A DNA stretch of 64,000 nucleotides from assembly GCA_963555705.1 (NCBI GenBank), contig OY743189.1, forward strand, positions 7,147,501 to 7,211,500. The letters run 5' to 3'. The DNA comes from Ligustrum vulgare. Taxonomy: Eukaryota > Streptophyta > Magnoliopsida > Lamiales > Oleaceae. The notes below the pieces were generated by a model that was not told the DNA's origin, searched no databases, and was given only the letters and a program-made list of their open reading frames with translations. Each line of letters begins with the position of its first letter. Position 1 is the stretch's first letter. This document shows, one piece after another, positions 11,187-22,470 of the stretch. A program made the translations under genes and the position numbers.

Positions 11187-11305
11187 TTTTTATGTCTAAA
11201 GATAATTGAATGATGAATCAATCGAGCATAAATGAATAAAATAAAAAAAATAAAGAAAATTAAATCTATTTGACACCAGTCCTCGGCAATGGGTGTCGAA
11301 TCCAA
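11187..11305 (-). other. Leader and decayed primer-binding site of the Athila-like element
   Basis: On the - strand, between the LTR end and the gag start, lies CATTGCCGAGGACTGGTG. It resembles the ...GTTGCCGGGGA... primer-binding region used by Athila/Tat elements, but with several changes. The assignment is by resemblance only. Confidence 0.45.
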
Positions 11306-12634
11306 CAAATAATAATATTTTCTTACTCTTATAAAATAAATTGTAATAGTGGTGAACAGTAAATTAAAAAGGGGGTTTTTGAATTTCGAATGTGAAATCA
11401 AATTGTAAATAAACAATTGCGGAATTAAAGTGAAGAAAATGTCAAACTAAATAAATATAAAGCCCAAGGTACAATCTCAGTATTGATTCTTAGAATTAAT
11501 CATGGATGTAAAAATAAAATCTATTACTCGTTTTCTAAATTGGTTATGTTCGTTGATACGATCTAACAACCTATCTCTCCTTACTATCTCGATAATCAAG
11601 AGACGCTCGTTAATTATTTTCCTAATCGATAAAAAACCCTAGATATGATCTTATGATTTAATTTACCAATAGCATTAATCTCTAGAGAGATGACCAATTC
11701 AAACTAATAAATTCACATGTGTGATTTATTTTAGCTACATTATATATCTTAATAACATGAGTCAAAAATCAATCTATAATTAACTATGTTATTTGCCACT
11801 TATATTAGAAATTCTAAACAATTACGGATTTAGATTCCTAATTGGCTAAGTATCGTTTTGACAATTAAAACAACGTGCACTTTGTATTAATTAATCAAAA
11901 CAACAATTTCAATGTAAACAAAAGATATATAAATAGAAAAGAGATAAAAGAATAATAAAACTAATTAGATTTCACAATTCTTGAAGAATCAACATTTCGA
12001 TTATCCTTGAACTGGAATAATAAATTAGCTACTCTTGAACAGTGTTAATTAAAAACTAAAAAGAAAGAAATAATAAACGAGAGTTAAAGCCAAACTCAAT
12101 GAATAATAAATAATGTTGTTGTCTTCATGTGCTGGGAAAGAAAGTCCCCCATTGTTGTCATGCCCTTTTGTCTTTTCTAGGGTATTAGATTAATCATGGG
12201 CCAAAGAAAAATGGGTTGCTGGACTTTTCTTTTCAATAACGTAGTGTCGTCGGAATTGTCTCCTTTCCTTTTTTCTTTATTCACCTGAAATCCGCCCTTC
12301 AAATTGTCTCTTGTTGCTAATCCAAATTAATGGTCGGCTGCTGGGCTCTTAATTTCATCCCCCAAGAATGTGTCCAACCCATTAATTTTTGAGGCTGCTG
12401 TCTTTTAGAAACAATAAGGCGTGCCCACCCCTTATGAAAAGTCATTTTTCTGATTGTATACTTTTTGAGTTCCAAACTTCTTCTTTTAATTTGTGATATT
12501 GAATCCAATTTGACCCAACTCCTTCATCTAATCCATAAAACATAAAATATGATTAATATCCACAATTTAAGCATTTAAAATCAATGAAGTAAGAGGAAAT
12601 ATCACAAATTAAGTAACAATTATGCGCTCTATCA
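11306..12634 (-). mobile_element. 5' LTR of the Athila-like element (about 1.33 kb)
   Basis: On the - strand the sequence starts TGATAGAGCGCATAATTG at 12634 and ends next to the primer-binding-site-like sequence near 11300. That places a 5' LTR directly upstream of the antisense gag. It is AT-rich and carries no open frame of note. Confidence 0.65.
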
Positions 12635-15518
12635 AAGACCAATATGATTTTCCGGTTGTTTACAATGAGGACAGATTCCTCCTTTCATAGTTGATAAAAA
12701 CTAAGTTTAGGGACAAGATATGATTCCCTAACTTTTACATAAATGGCTTACAATTAAAGTAGATAACGAAAAAGTAAGATTACAATAATTTTTGCTATTT
12801 TTCTAAAGTTTCACATGGAGTCTAAGCCTCCATGCCTTGAATAATTCATATTCAGACAAGATAAGCTTTGTCTTTATTGTAATTGAGTAGGTCCCCATAG
12901 CTTTTGCACTTATGGCGAGTTTCTACCTCCATTAGTTGATGTAGATATTCATAGGCTTCTTGGCTAAGATCCAAATTGCTGATAAGTATATCCTGAGCAT
13001 ATTCTCTTAATTTCCATAATTGACTATTAACTTGTTTAACTCTTGCAAAGTTGTAGATCAATATTTTCATCATTAGTTCTGTGTACACGACTCCAAATCC
13101 CAAAGCCCTTTTCTCTAGAATTTCTTGAATTTGTTCTTCCTTATTAAATGATTTAACTTCTAGTTTCGGAAGGATAACTTTGCTTGTTACTCCAAGTTTT
13201 ATAATATGTTCTGCTTTTAGATAGTCCTCTTTAATAAATTCTGGGATAGCAGAGTAAATCCTGACATAAATCTTTTCAACTTTGGTTATACCAAAGTCTG
13301 TTTTAACTGCTTCTTTGACAGAATTAGGTAGTAATGATATTTCCTTCATATCTCTGCTAGGATAGATGCACTAGATAAGTCCTTGGTCAAACAGACCTCT
13401 GATTATTCTAGGTTCTGCTCTTGGTAAAATAATTGCTCTATTGATTTTTTTGATGGCTAATTGTCCTTAGCCATTCTCCTTCTTTTGTCCTTTCATTTAG
13501 ATATTCCACATACTTCAAGAACGTTTCTAGTTTCTTCATAGTTTTCCCCCTTTCTGATAGTTCCTTTGTTACAACTACTGGCTTCTTTGCAGCTTGTCAA
13601 AAGTGTCTTTAGATGGTTCAATAGATTTGCCAATGGCTTTGGAAGATGAACTTCCTATAATTGATACATTAGATATATACTTCTTCCTCAATGGGAAGTT
13701 CTACAAACAAATTCTTCACTGGGGAGGATTGGGATCCTCCTTTGTATGTTTCCTCAAGAGAATTAACCCATGATTTGTAAAAAGATAGTTCACTGTTAAT
13801 TTGTACTATTTGTGGCATACAAGTGTTTATATGGTTGAATAATTGATATTCATTTGTCTCATGGCCAAATTAAGTTTTTCTACTTTCTTATGTAGTTCCT
13901 CCATGTCTAGATAAATAATCTGCAATAACATTGTCAGTACCTTTAATATGAATATTTTCAAAATCATAATGATTAAGTTTTACTTGCCATCTAATTAACC
14001 TTTTATTTGCAATAATTGGATCAATCTCTTTAGTTATTGTCAGTCCTAATTTTGAATTTCATAGTAACAATAAATAATTCAAAATTTTTAATAGCAAATT
14101 TGACAACTAATAGTTCTTTCTCATTGATATGATAATTAGTTTGAGATTAAGTAAAACTACCACTATTGTATTGTGTAATTCTTTCTTCATCCTCTTTTGA
14201 ATAGTTCTAAATTTGGTAAATTTTTACAAATGTCATTAATTTTTTGTACTTTTTCTTCTTCATCTCTAGACCATGTGTCCATCTAGTTTTTCCTTTTAAC
14301 CGTTTTTGTAAGGGAATTAAATGTTTTGCTAGGTTAGGTATATATTTTCTAGTCAGATTTAAAAGTTCTAAAAAGCTTTGCAATTGTGTCTTATCTTTCA
14401 CATAATTGCCAAACTTTTGTATTTTTATACCTATATGTTTTTGGAGTTTAATTCCTCCTGACTAATTTTAGATCCTAAAAATTCTACATTTTCCTTAGCT
14501 ATTTCCATTTTTGTAGGTGATAATATAATTCCATTATTTCTTACAACGTCTATAAAAATATTAAGATGGTTTATGTGGTCTTATCTAATTTTAGAGTAAA
14601 TAAGAACATAATATATAGATGCTGTAGTAAAATGGTAATTGTCTTTGAATATTTTTTCCATGTATCTTTGGAATTCTCCTGAACTATTTTAAATCCAAAT
14701 GGTAAAACATTAAATTCATAAAATCCTGGTGGAACTGTAAAAGCTGTACAATGTCTAGATTCTTCTATTAACATAATATGATAAAATCCTGATTTTAGAT
14801 CAAAGTTAGAGAAATACTTCTTTCCCCTGATTTGGTTAAATAATACTTGTTGACTTGGAATTGGGTAACTTAATTCTTTTGAATAACTGTTTAACCTTTT
14901 ATAGTTCATTACCATCCTAGACTTTCCTCTTTTTGTTCTGAAAGTTCTATTACCATAAAGGTTGGGCTGCTACTTGCTATTAGATTCTCTAATAAATTTC
15001 TTTTCTAAGATTTCTTTTATATGCATTTCAAATTCAATTAATTCCTTTGGTGTATATTTTATTTGTTTTACACTAATAATTTTATTGTCATCTTCTAATA
15101 TAATTTCCGCCATAGGTTTATTTATGTGCCATTTTTCTAAATGGTTATCTTCTGATAATTTTAATAATTATTTTGTAATGTTTTTTATTGCTATTTGATC
15201 AAAATTTTCTTGCACTAGGTTTATCCTACTTTTATTAGGCATAAATTGTATTGTTTGTGTTAATTTTTGTCTATCCTCACCACGCTGAGCTGCTATATGA
15301 GACTTTTTTTCTCTACAATACAGATTATTATTAATTCTAATTGCTATTACAATATGGTGACAAATGGTAGATAAAAATATAACTTCTAATTGCTCTGATA
15401 CAACACTGGATTGGATCGCGAACTTTAATTTTGTGGAATTATATTCTTTTTCAAATTCTTCTTAAATGTTCTATAAATTCTAAATATTCTTTTATATGTC
15501 TAACAATTAGTCTATTAC
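12635..15518 (-). pseudogene. Endogenous pararetrovirus (Caulimoviridae-like) remnant, part 1: PR/RT/RNase H and a downstream ORF
   Basis: Read on the - strand. A reverse-transcriptase fragment lies at 14571-14915, with YKRLNSYSKELSYPIP, KKYFSNFDLKSGFYHI and FNVLPFGF. An RT/RNase H linker fragment follows at 14207-14401. RNase H-like blocks lie around 13.9-14.15 kb, including RLIRWQVKLNHYDFE, and end in a decayed ADYLS motif. Downstream, 12852-13349 is a 165-codon frame I cannot name. Multiple stops and frameshifts make it a dead copy. The style of the RT and RNase H motifs fits plant pararetroviruses better than gypsy elements, and no integrase is visible. A solo LTR interrupts it at 15519; it resumes at 19247. 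Confidence 0.7.
15514..15518. repeat. Left target-site duplication of the solo LTR (ATTAC)
   Basis: ATTAC occurs immediately before the LTR at 15514-15518 and immediately after it at 19247-19251. A 5-bp duplication is the length expected for Ty3/gypsy integrase. Confidence 0.9.
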
Positions 15519-16553
15519 TGTAGCGCCCTGAGTTCCGTAAAACCAGGGACGCCACGTCGTCCTTTAAGGCTAACTATTTAACAAAATATTGCGAAAATAA
15601 ACTAAATTTTAATTATCACATTTATTTGGAAATTTGCAACGGTAACTCAAATTTAAATAAATTTACTTGAAAACATTTCATAAAATTCCAAATCTCGACA
15701 AGTTGAATTAACAAGGTTCAATAAAAGTGACTTTCAAAATAACTTAAAATTAATATTTGCAAACACTATCCCTCATTCGTCACTGTCTCCGAACTCTACA
15801 AATGTTGTTAAAATAATGGAGTGAGCATTTCAAAAGAAAAATTCAGTAGACTTATAGCCAACAATTATTTTACAAGATGATTGAACACGTAATTATGCAA
15901 ATTATACAGTGACATTCTCTTCTTAATCATAAGCATCACATAGTGAGTGCAATATGAACATATTCTCGTCTTATGCAAATAAAGCATATAAGTTATGACA
16001 TGCATAATATAAATTTCTCTTCTTATCTCATAAGAGATATTCTTGTCTTGTCTCATGCAATTAAGCATATAAATCACGTAAATCCACAGAACTCATGCAA
16101 TTATGATATAAACTAATTAGTGGGGGCGAATCTACCTCAATTTATCTCGAGTCACGTAAAAAGTGGAGCGGGAAGTAACCTCAACCTCTTAATCATTCTT
16201 ACATTTCGTCTAGCCAAAATAGGAAATAAGCCTTGAATTAGTAATTCGAAAATTTAAAGTTTTAAAATGATAAAATAAAATTTAGGGACTTAATTGGAAA
16301 TTTATTAAAATTGAAATTTCAAAAGTTTAAGGACTGAAATAGACTTTTCGAAATTAGTGGGCTGACTGTGGGGGAACAAGAACTCCAGGGGCTGATTTGT
16401 TAAGCACCCAAAACTTAGGAACCTAATTTAAAACATTTTTAAAGCTGCAAGACTGAAATGAATATACTTCCAAATTTTGGGGTTTAAAAGCAATTTTCAA
16501 AACTTAAACAGAATAAAACAAAGACATCTCATTTCTCTCTCTCTAAAATCGGA

Positions 16554-16554
<1 letters not shown>

Positions 16555-16606
<52 letters not shown>
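16555..16606. repeat. (GA)n microsatellite, about 26 units
   Basis: Uninterrupted GA run inside the solo LTR. Confidence 0.97.
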
Positions 16607-16607
<1 letters not shown>

Positions 16608-17448
16608 CAATGGGAGGGACCTCTCCTCCGATTTTGGCCGCGTCGGAGCGGAGCTCACTCCGGCGGTGGCGCCGCCGTATCATGGCGGCGATGGCATGGG
16701 TGCGAGTGTGAAAAGAAGATGGGTTTGGATAACTTGTGCAGGAAAAACTAGAGATTTGGAGTTGGCTTGTGCTCGAATTTAGGTGGTTTCTCCGGCGACG
16801 ATCTGTTCGGAAATGGGTCGGAGTTGAGGTAAGTTATTGGGTAAAGTTTATTTATTTATTTATTTTTGGGGAAATTTTGGAGGAGGACTGTGGCGATTGG
16901 TGGTGGTTCGATGGTGGCTGGTCGTCTGTGTGGGGGTTGCAGACGGTGGCTGTGGTGGTGATGTTCACAGTTCGAATGGGCAGGGCTTTGGGTGTGTGAT
17001 GAAGGTGCTATCTGTATGTGTATGTGCGGTTGTTAGTTGGTGTGTTGTGGAGATTTGCAGTCGACAATGGGGTTCGAGGTTCGTTTTGGTTGTGATTATG
17101 TTGTTTCTACAAGGGTGTTAAGATTGTGGGGTTGAGGTGGTGGAGGCTGCTTGGTCGAAAGTGGTGGTGTGGGTGAACTTTGAAACTTTAGATTGCAAGC
17201 AAAAATCGATTATGGAGGTGGAAGAAGAGTGTTGCCCAGAATACCGCTTGGCTGTGTGAGTTGTGAGGAGAGATGATTGAGGGGTATATGAACAATAACT
17301 TTAGGGCACAATTTTCTAGGTGGTAAGTGGGTCAAGAATTTCCGAATTGGACTTACACGAATTGGACTTAAAATAATCAAGATTTTGACTAACATAATTT
17401 TTGGACCTAAAATAATAAATTTGAACTTAAATAAAGAGGAAATTACAA

Positions 17449-19012
17449 GTACCCCTGCTTTTCAAGAATCAAATTCAAAAATAAGATAAAACATATATAA
17501 CTTCAATTTTCAGGTTGTAAATAAGATTTAAATTAATAAATTAGAAATCAATTATTCAACTCTTCCTATTTCAAAACACAACATTATTTCAAACCCTACT
17601 TATATTTTCTTCATCTCAATATTCATTTCATCGACACTTTCAAACCAGACAACCACCGCCGCTCAATCACCTACTGGCCACACCCCGTCGTCACCTCCAA
17701 CTTCGTCTAAACCAAAAATCAAAAGCCCAGTCGGTATCATTGATCCGACAATCGCTGGTATCGGATTTTTCAAGTGTTGTTGCATCCGGTGAAATTCGGT
17801 AGTGGTGCCACTGCCTAAACCAAAAAATAAAAATCGAGATGGAGTGATTGGATGTTGCAGTACCGCTGCTGCCTGCTACCAGCGATGAGGAGGTGATAAT
17901 GGTTGTGGATTTTTTGGCAATGGTAACGAATTGGTGGATCTGCAACGTAAGGTGAATCTTGGGTGACAAATTGGCTGCCATGTTTTGGATTGCAGTGGTG
18001 AATCTTGGGTGGTGTTAGTGGCTATGTGGTGGCTATGAGTGGTAATGGAGGCGGGTGTGTTGTCCGGTGGTAGGGGTGATGCGGTTCAAGCGTTAGTTTT
18101 GCATCAGCATTCTTTTTCTCTTTCTTTTTTTTTAATGGTTGAGGCATCAATCGTAGCGACGTCTTTGAGACGGTGGTGGTTGTGGGTGTCGGAGGAGGAG
18201 GAGGTGGTTGCGACGGTGTGGGCAGGTGTCCGTTACCTGAGATGTGGCCTCTATTGCAGAATGATTCAACCGATTCAAGTGCAGTAGAAGATGGCGGAAG
18301 GGAAGATCTGTTTGTTGATTTTCCATGGCGGAAAGGAAGATCTGTTTGTTGATTTTCCAAACGATATTCTCAGATTTTTCAGTTTTGAGGATAACGAATG
18401 ATATACAGGAACCCCAATTCGGAAGGGAAGATCTGTTTGTTGGTGCCTGTCCCAATATGTTGTGACCTAATACATGTCCGTGCCCCAGTAACCGAATAAT
18501 CTGATAATTGTGACTTAAAATATTCATGACTTGATAAATTGTGTCCTAATAATCAGACAATTGAGACTTAAAATATTTGTGGTTCAATAATTTTATAAAT
18601 TGTGACCTAAAAATAACTCGAGATCAATTAATTTAAAAATTGCGACCTTTAAATTGTTATTAAGAAGTACAAATTTGTTACTTGAAAATATGTTGGATTC
18701 TATTAATTGGCATTTTGTGACCTAGAAATTAGTTCGTGATTTAAAAAATATTTTATTGTGACCTAAAAATAAGTTCAATTTGTGACTTAATATTTTGATA
18801 AATTGTGACCTTGAAATCATTTGTGACCAAAACACTCGTGTTCTGTGACTTAAATATATAGTATTGTGGCCTTAATATATATAATTAATAAAATATTTTA
18901 ATTATTTAATTTAATTAATTGATTCTAATTACAACCTGATTTTTGAAATTTTATAGGTTACACCTTAATTTTGAAATTGACATTTATAATCACCTTAATT
19001 ATGTAATTTTCC
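17449..19012. mobile_element. Possible non-autonomous DNA transposon inside the solo LTR
   Basis: The left end GAGGAAATTACAAG and the complement of the right end, GGGAAAATTACAT, look like terminal inverted repeats. The flanks TTAAATAAA and ATAAATAAA match at 8 of 9 bases, which would fit a 9-bp duplication. This would help explain why this LTR is longer than its relatives. Similar ends (GGAAAATTACATG at 45179; GGGTAAATTACACC near 42260) occur elsewhere. The inner sequence is degenerate and no transposase is visible. Confidence 0.35.
18440..18870. repeat. Degenerate 'TGTGACCTAAAAAT / TGTGACTTAAAATAT' repeats
   Basis: Irregularly spaced, imperfect repeats of this phrase fill the stretch. A second block with the same phrase, in the same orientation, lies at 41757-42120. 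Confidence 0.7.
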
Positions 19013-19246
19013 CATAAATAAATTGGACTCAAAATTATTAAAATTTGGATTTAAAATGATAAGGAATTTGATACTTTAAAGTATTTGAGATTGGACTCGA
19101 TTTTTTGAATGGATTTAAATTTGTTTTACAATGGCTAGCCGAGCACGCTTTTATTTTTAAAAATTGGGGTTAAAACTTAGCAACGCGTTTTTCGAGAAAA
19201 ATGATTTTATATTAATTTTTTTTAAAAAAAATTCTAGGTCGCTACA

Positions 19247-19600
19247 ATTACTAAATAATCTTAAATAAAATCTAATTGTTAGAGTATATCTTAACTTTTT
19301 ATATGTTTTAAAAATTTTTTTGATAGAGGCCTTCTCATAAAAATAGTTTGTCTAATAATTTCCAATCTAATTTTGTTTTCTTCTAAGATATTCTTTGTTG
19401 TTTTACTAGTCTTTTAATTTTTCTATATTTTTGTATAACAATTATACTTAAACTTCTTCCAGTTCTTTCTAATTCTAAATATTCATTATGTAAACTTCTA
19501 ATTAAATCTTTTATTTTTCCGTGGAGTAGATGAGGGTCATAAACAGGCATATTCTTTTTATAATTGTGAAAATAATTAATAGTTAAATTTTTTTTATTCT
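19247..19600 (-). pseudogene. Endogenous pararetrovirus remnant, part 2 (upstream side)
   Basis: Starts with the second copy of ATTAC. On the - strand an open stretch begins at about 19559 with MPVYDPHLLHGKIKD and YLELERTGRSL, then decays through stops towards the solo LTR. By position it is the 5' side of the polymerase region in part 1. The exact viral domain is not recognised and the left limit is uncertain. Confidence 0.5.
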
Positions 19601-20060
19601 TTCATGTGTTAATATTTTTTATAATTTTATTATGTGTAAAACTTAGTAGGATAATATGTTAGATAAAATTTAGGTTTATTTTTTTATTTTTATTTTTTGA
19701 ATTGAAGAATTAGGTTTATTTAGTAATTCCTTAGATATTCAAAGATTATAATAGGTATTTTATAGTGTTTGTACTCTAGTTAGTAAGGATTTGTTAGTAC
19801 AAGTAGAATTGTTGCGCAAAAAAATGATCACATTAATTAAACTATGTTAGACAAATGTGTATACTATATAGACCAAACACTTGGACCAAATCTGTACACT
19901 ATAAAAACTAAATATATGTATGTTTGAAAGTTGTGAATCCCATAAAGAATATGATTGAGATTAATTATTGATTTTGATTTAAATTAAAATCTAGATTTTA
20001 AATTGTACAAAACTAGGTTAGTGGTATGAAACACTTCATTTTTAAAAAAATATATTCATC
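19601..20060. other. AT-rich DNA without recognisable features
   Basis: About 460 bp of AT-rich sequence with no usable open frame, between the pararetrovirus remnant and the truncated chromovirus. It could be decayed sequence of either. Confidence 0.5.
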
Positions 20061-22470
20061 TTTCTATTCACAAATTTGTTATCGTTTTTATCGATGACAT
20101 ACTGATTTACTCAAGGGATTTTGAACAGCATGAAGAGCACTTGAGGATAGTATTGGAAACACTGAGAGCAGAAAAGTTGTACGCCAAATTCAAGAAATGT
20201 GGATTTTGGCTTGAGAGGGTAGCCTTCCTAGGTCATGTTGTTACAGTAAATGGTATTGAAGTTGATCCGTCTAAAGTTGAAGCTGTAATGAATTGGCCAA
20301 CACCTGCCAATGTTGGAGATGTGAGAAGTTTCCTTGGGTTGTCCGGATACTATCGACGATTTATAGAAGGTTTTTCTAAAATAGCAGGTCCTATGACACA
20401 GTTGACCAGGAAGGGAATTAAGTTCCAGTGGACAAGTCAGTGCAAACAAAGTTTCCAAGAACTGAAGAACAGACTTGTATCAGCACCAGTATTGACTATA
20501 CCGAATGGGTCGGATGGTTATGTTATTTACAGTGATGCATCCAAGCATGGATTGGGTTGTGTATTGATGCAGAATGGACAAGTAATAGCATATGCTTCAA
20601 GGCAGTTGAAGCCATATGAAAATAATTACCCGACGCATGATCTAGAGCTTGCAGCTGTAGTGCATGCTTTAAAGACCTAGAGACACTATCTGTACGGGAG
20701 TAAATGTGAGATTTACACCAATCACAAGAGTCTCAAGTATTTCTTTACTCAGAAGGAATTAAATATGAGGCAGCGTCGATGGCTAGAGCTCGTGAAAGAT
20801 TATGACTGCACTATTCTTTACCATCCGGGTAAAGCAAATAAGGTTGCAGATGCTTTGAGCAGGAAGAACGCTGGTCAGTTGTCAGTTTTGGGGACAACGC
20901 AAGACTAGTTGATTCGAGACTTTCAGGATTTGAAAATTGAAGTGCGAGCCCCATCAATTCGAGGATCTGGCAGATTGACAAATCTGACTGTTAAACCAGA
21001 TCTGGAGATCAGATTGTGACAGCTTAGGGAGGTGATAAATTTTTGGAGAAAATTAGATCTGAAGTTGGGACTAGTAGGAGGATAGATTTTGAGATTGCCA
21101 CTGATAATGCACTTATGTTCAGAGGGCATATTTGTGTGCCGAAGGATGAACAGATCAGGAAGGAGATTTTAACTGAAGCTCATTCAGCACCTTACGTAGG
21201 TCACCCTGGTGGGACAAAAATGTATCGCGATGTACGCAATAATTTTTGGTGGAGAAATATGAAGGGTTGTATTGCGAGGTTTATATCTCGATGCATGACC
21301 TGTCAGCAGGTTAAGGCTGAACATCAGAGACCGTCAGGATTGTTGAATCCTTTGGACATACCAGAATGGAAATGGGAGAAAATTTCCATGGATCTCATTA
21401 CTGGGTTACCAAAATCAGTTAGAGGAAATGACGCTATTTGGGTTATTGTGGACCGGCTTACAAAGTCAGCTCATTTCCTTCCGGTCAGAATGACTCTCAG
21501 TATGGATCATTTAGCTCGGTTGTATGTAAGAGAGATTGTTCGACTTCATGGGGTACCAGCTTCCATTATCTCAGATAGAGATCCGAGGTTTACTTCTAGA
21601 TTTTGGAAGAGTTTGCATATTGCAATGGGTACTAAATTAAATTTTAGTACTGCGTACCATCAACAGACAGACGGTCAGTCTGAGCGTACTATTCAGACAC
21701 TGGAGGATATGCTTAGAGCTTGCGTACTAGACTTTAGTGGTAGTTGGGAGAATCACCTACCATTGGTGGAATTTTCCTACAATAATAGTTTTCAGGCTAC
21801 TATTGGTATGGCACCATATGAAGCACTCTAGGCGACGATGTCGATCGCCACTTTATTGGGATGAAGTGGGTGAGAAGAAATTGTTGGGACCAGAATTAAT
21901 TGCAAGAACAGTTGAGGCTATTGAGAAGATTAGACTGCAAATTAAGACCGCACAGGACAGACAGAAGAGTTATGCAGATCAGAGAAGGAAATACTTGGTA
22001 TTTCAGGTGGGAGAGAAAGTGTTTTTGAAGGTAATCCCAATGAAAGGTACTTTTCGCTTTGGAAAAAGGGGAAAGTTAAGACCTCGATTTATTGGACCAT
22101 TTGAGATATTAGAACAAGTAGGGAATGTGGCATATCGTTTGGCATTGCCACCAGAGCTTGCAGCGGTTCACAATGTTTTTCATGTTTCCCTATTAAGAAA
22201 GTATGTTTATGATCCTACTCATGTGGTGAATTATCAGTCAATTTCAGTTTAGAAAGATTTGTCTTATGAGGAGGCGCCCATGTGCATTGTAGAAAGAAAA
22301 GTCCATGTCTTAAGAAACAAAGAAATTTCCTTAGTCAAAGTCCAGTGGGGTAAACACAAGGATGATGAGGCTACTTGGGAAAGAGAAGACGAGATTTTAG
22401 CCAAGTATCCTGATATCATAGATCAAGTGAGTTTAATTTCGAGGACGAAATTATTTTAAGGTGGTAAGGT
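20061..22470 (+). pseudogene. Chromovirus copy B (Tekay/Del-like) pol: RT end, RNase H, integrase, chromodomain
   Basis: Truncated at its 5' end just before the RT catalytic box, which reads [12 protein letters not shown] (FIDD at 20087-20098). RT thumb and connection follow ([28 protein letters not shown]). RNase H has [24 protein letters not shown] and ADALSRKN. Integrase has the HHCC finger (HPGGTKMY ... CMTCQQVK) and DDE-type blocks [16 protein letters not shown] and [31 protein letters not shown] block and a chromodomain (VHVLRNKEISLVKVQW ... TWERED) end the protein. Defects: in-frame TAG at 20678 and 20906, a TGA near 21017, a 2-nt deletion near 21830 and a TAG at 22250. It is inactive but well preserved. 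It would have copied RNA to DNA and integrated it into heterochromatin. Confidence 0.93.

Larger units (their letters stand above)
15519..19246 (-). mobile_element. Chromovirus solo LTR, 3.73 kb, inserted in the pararetrovirus
   Basis: On the - strand it begins TGTAGCGACC (complement of 19237-19246) and ends GGGCGCTACA (complement of 15519-15528). These ends match the LTRs at 3702 and 22471 in reverse. There is no internal domain on either side, only pararetrovirus sequence. With the flanking ATTAC repeats this is a solo LTR left by LTR-LTR recombination. Inside are a GA microsatellite (16555-16606), GGT/CCA-rich tracts (16.8-18.3 kb) that generate spurious open frames, and a degenerate 'TGTGACCTAAAAAT' repeat (18.44-18.87 kb). 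Confidence 0.9.
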
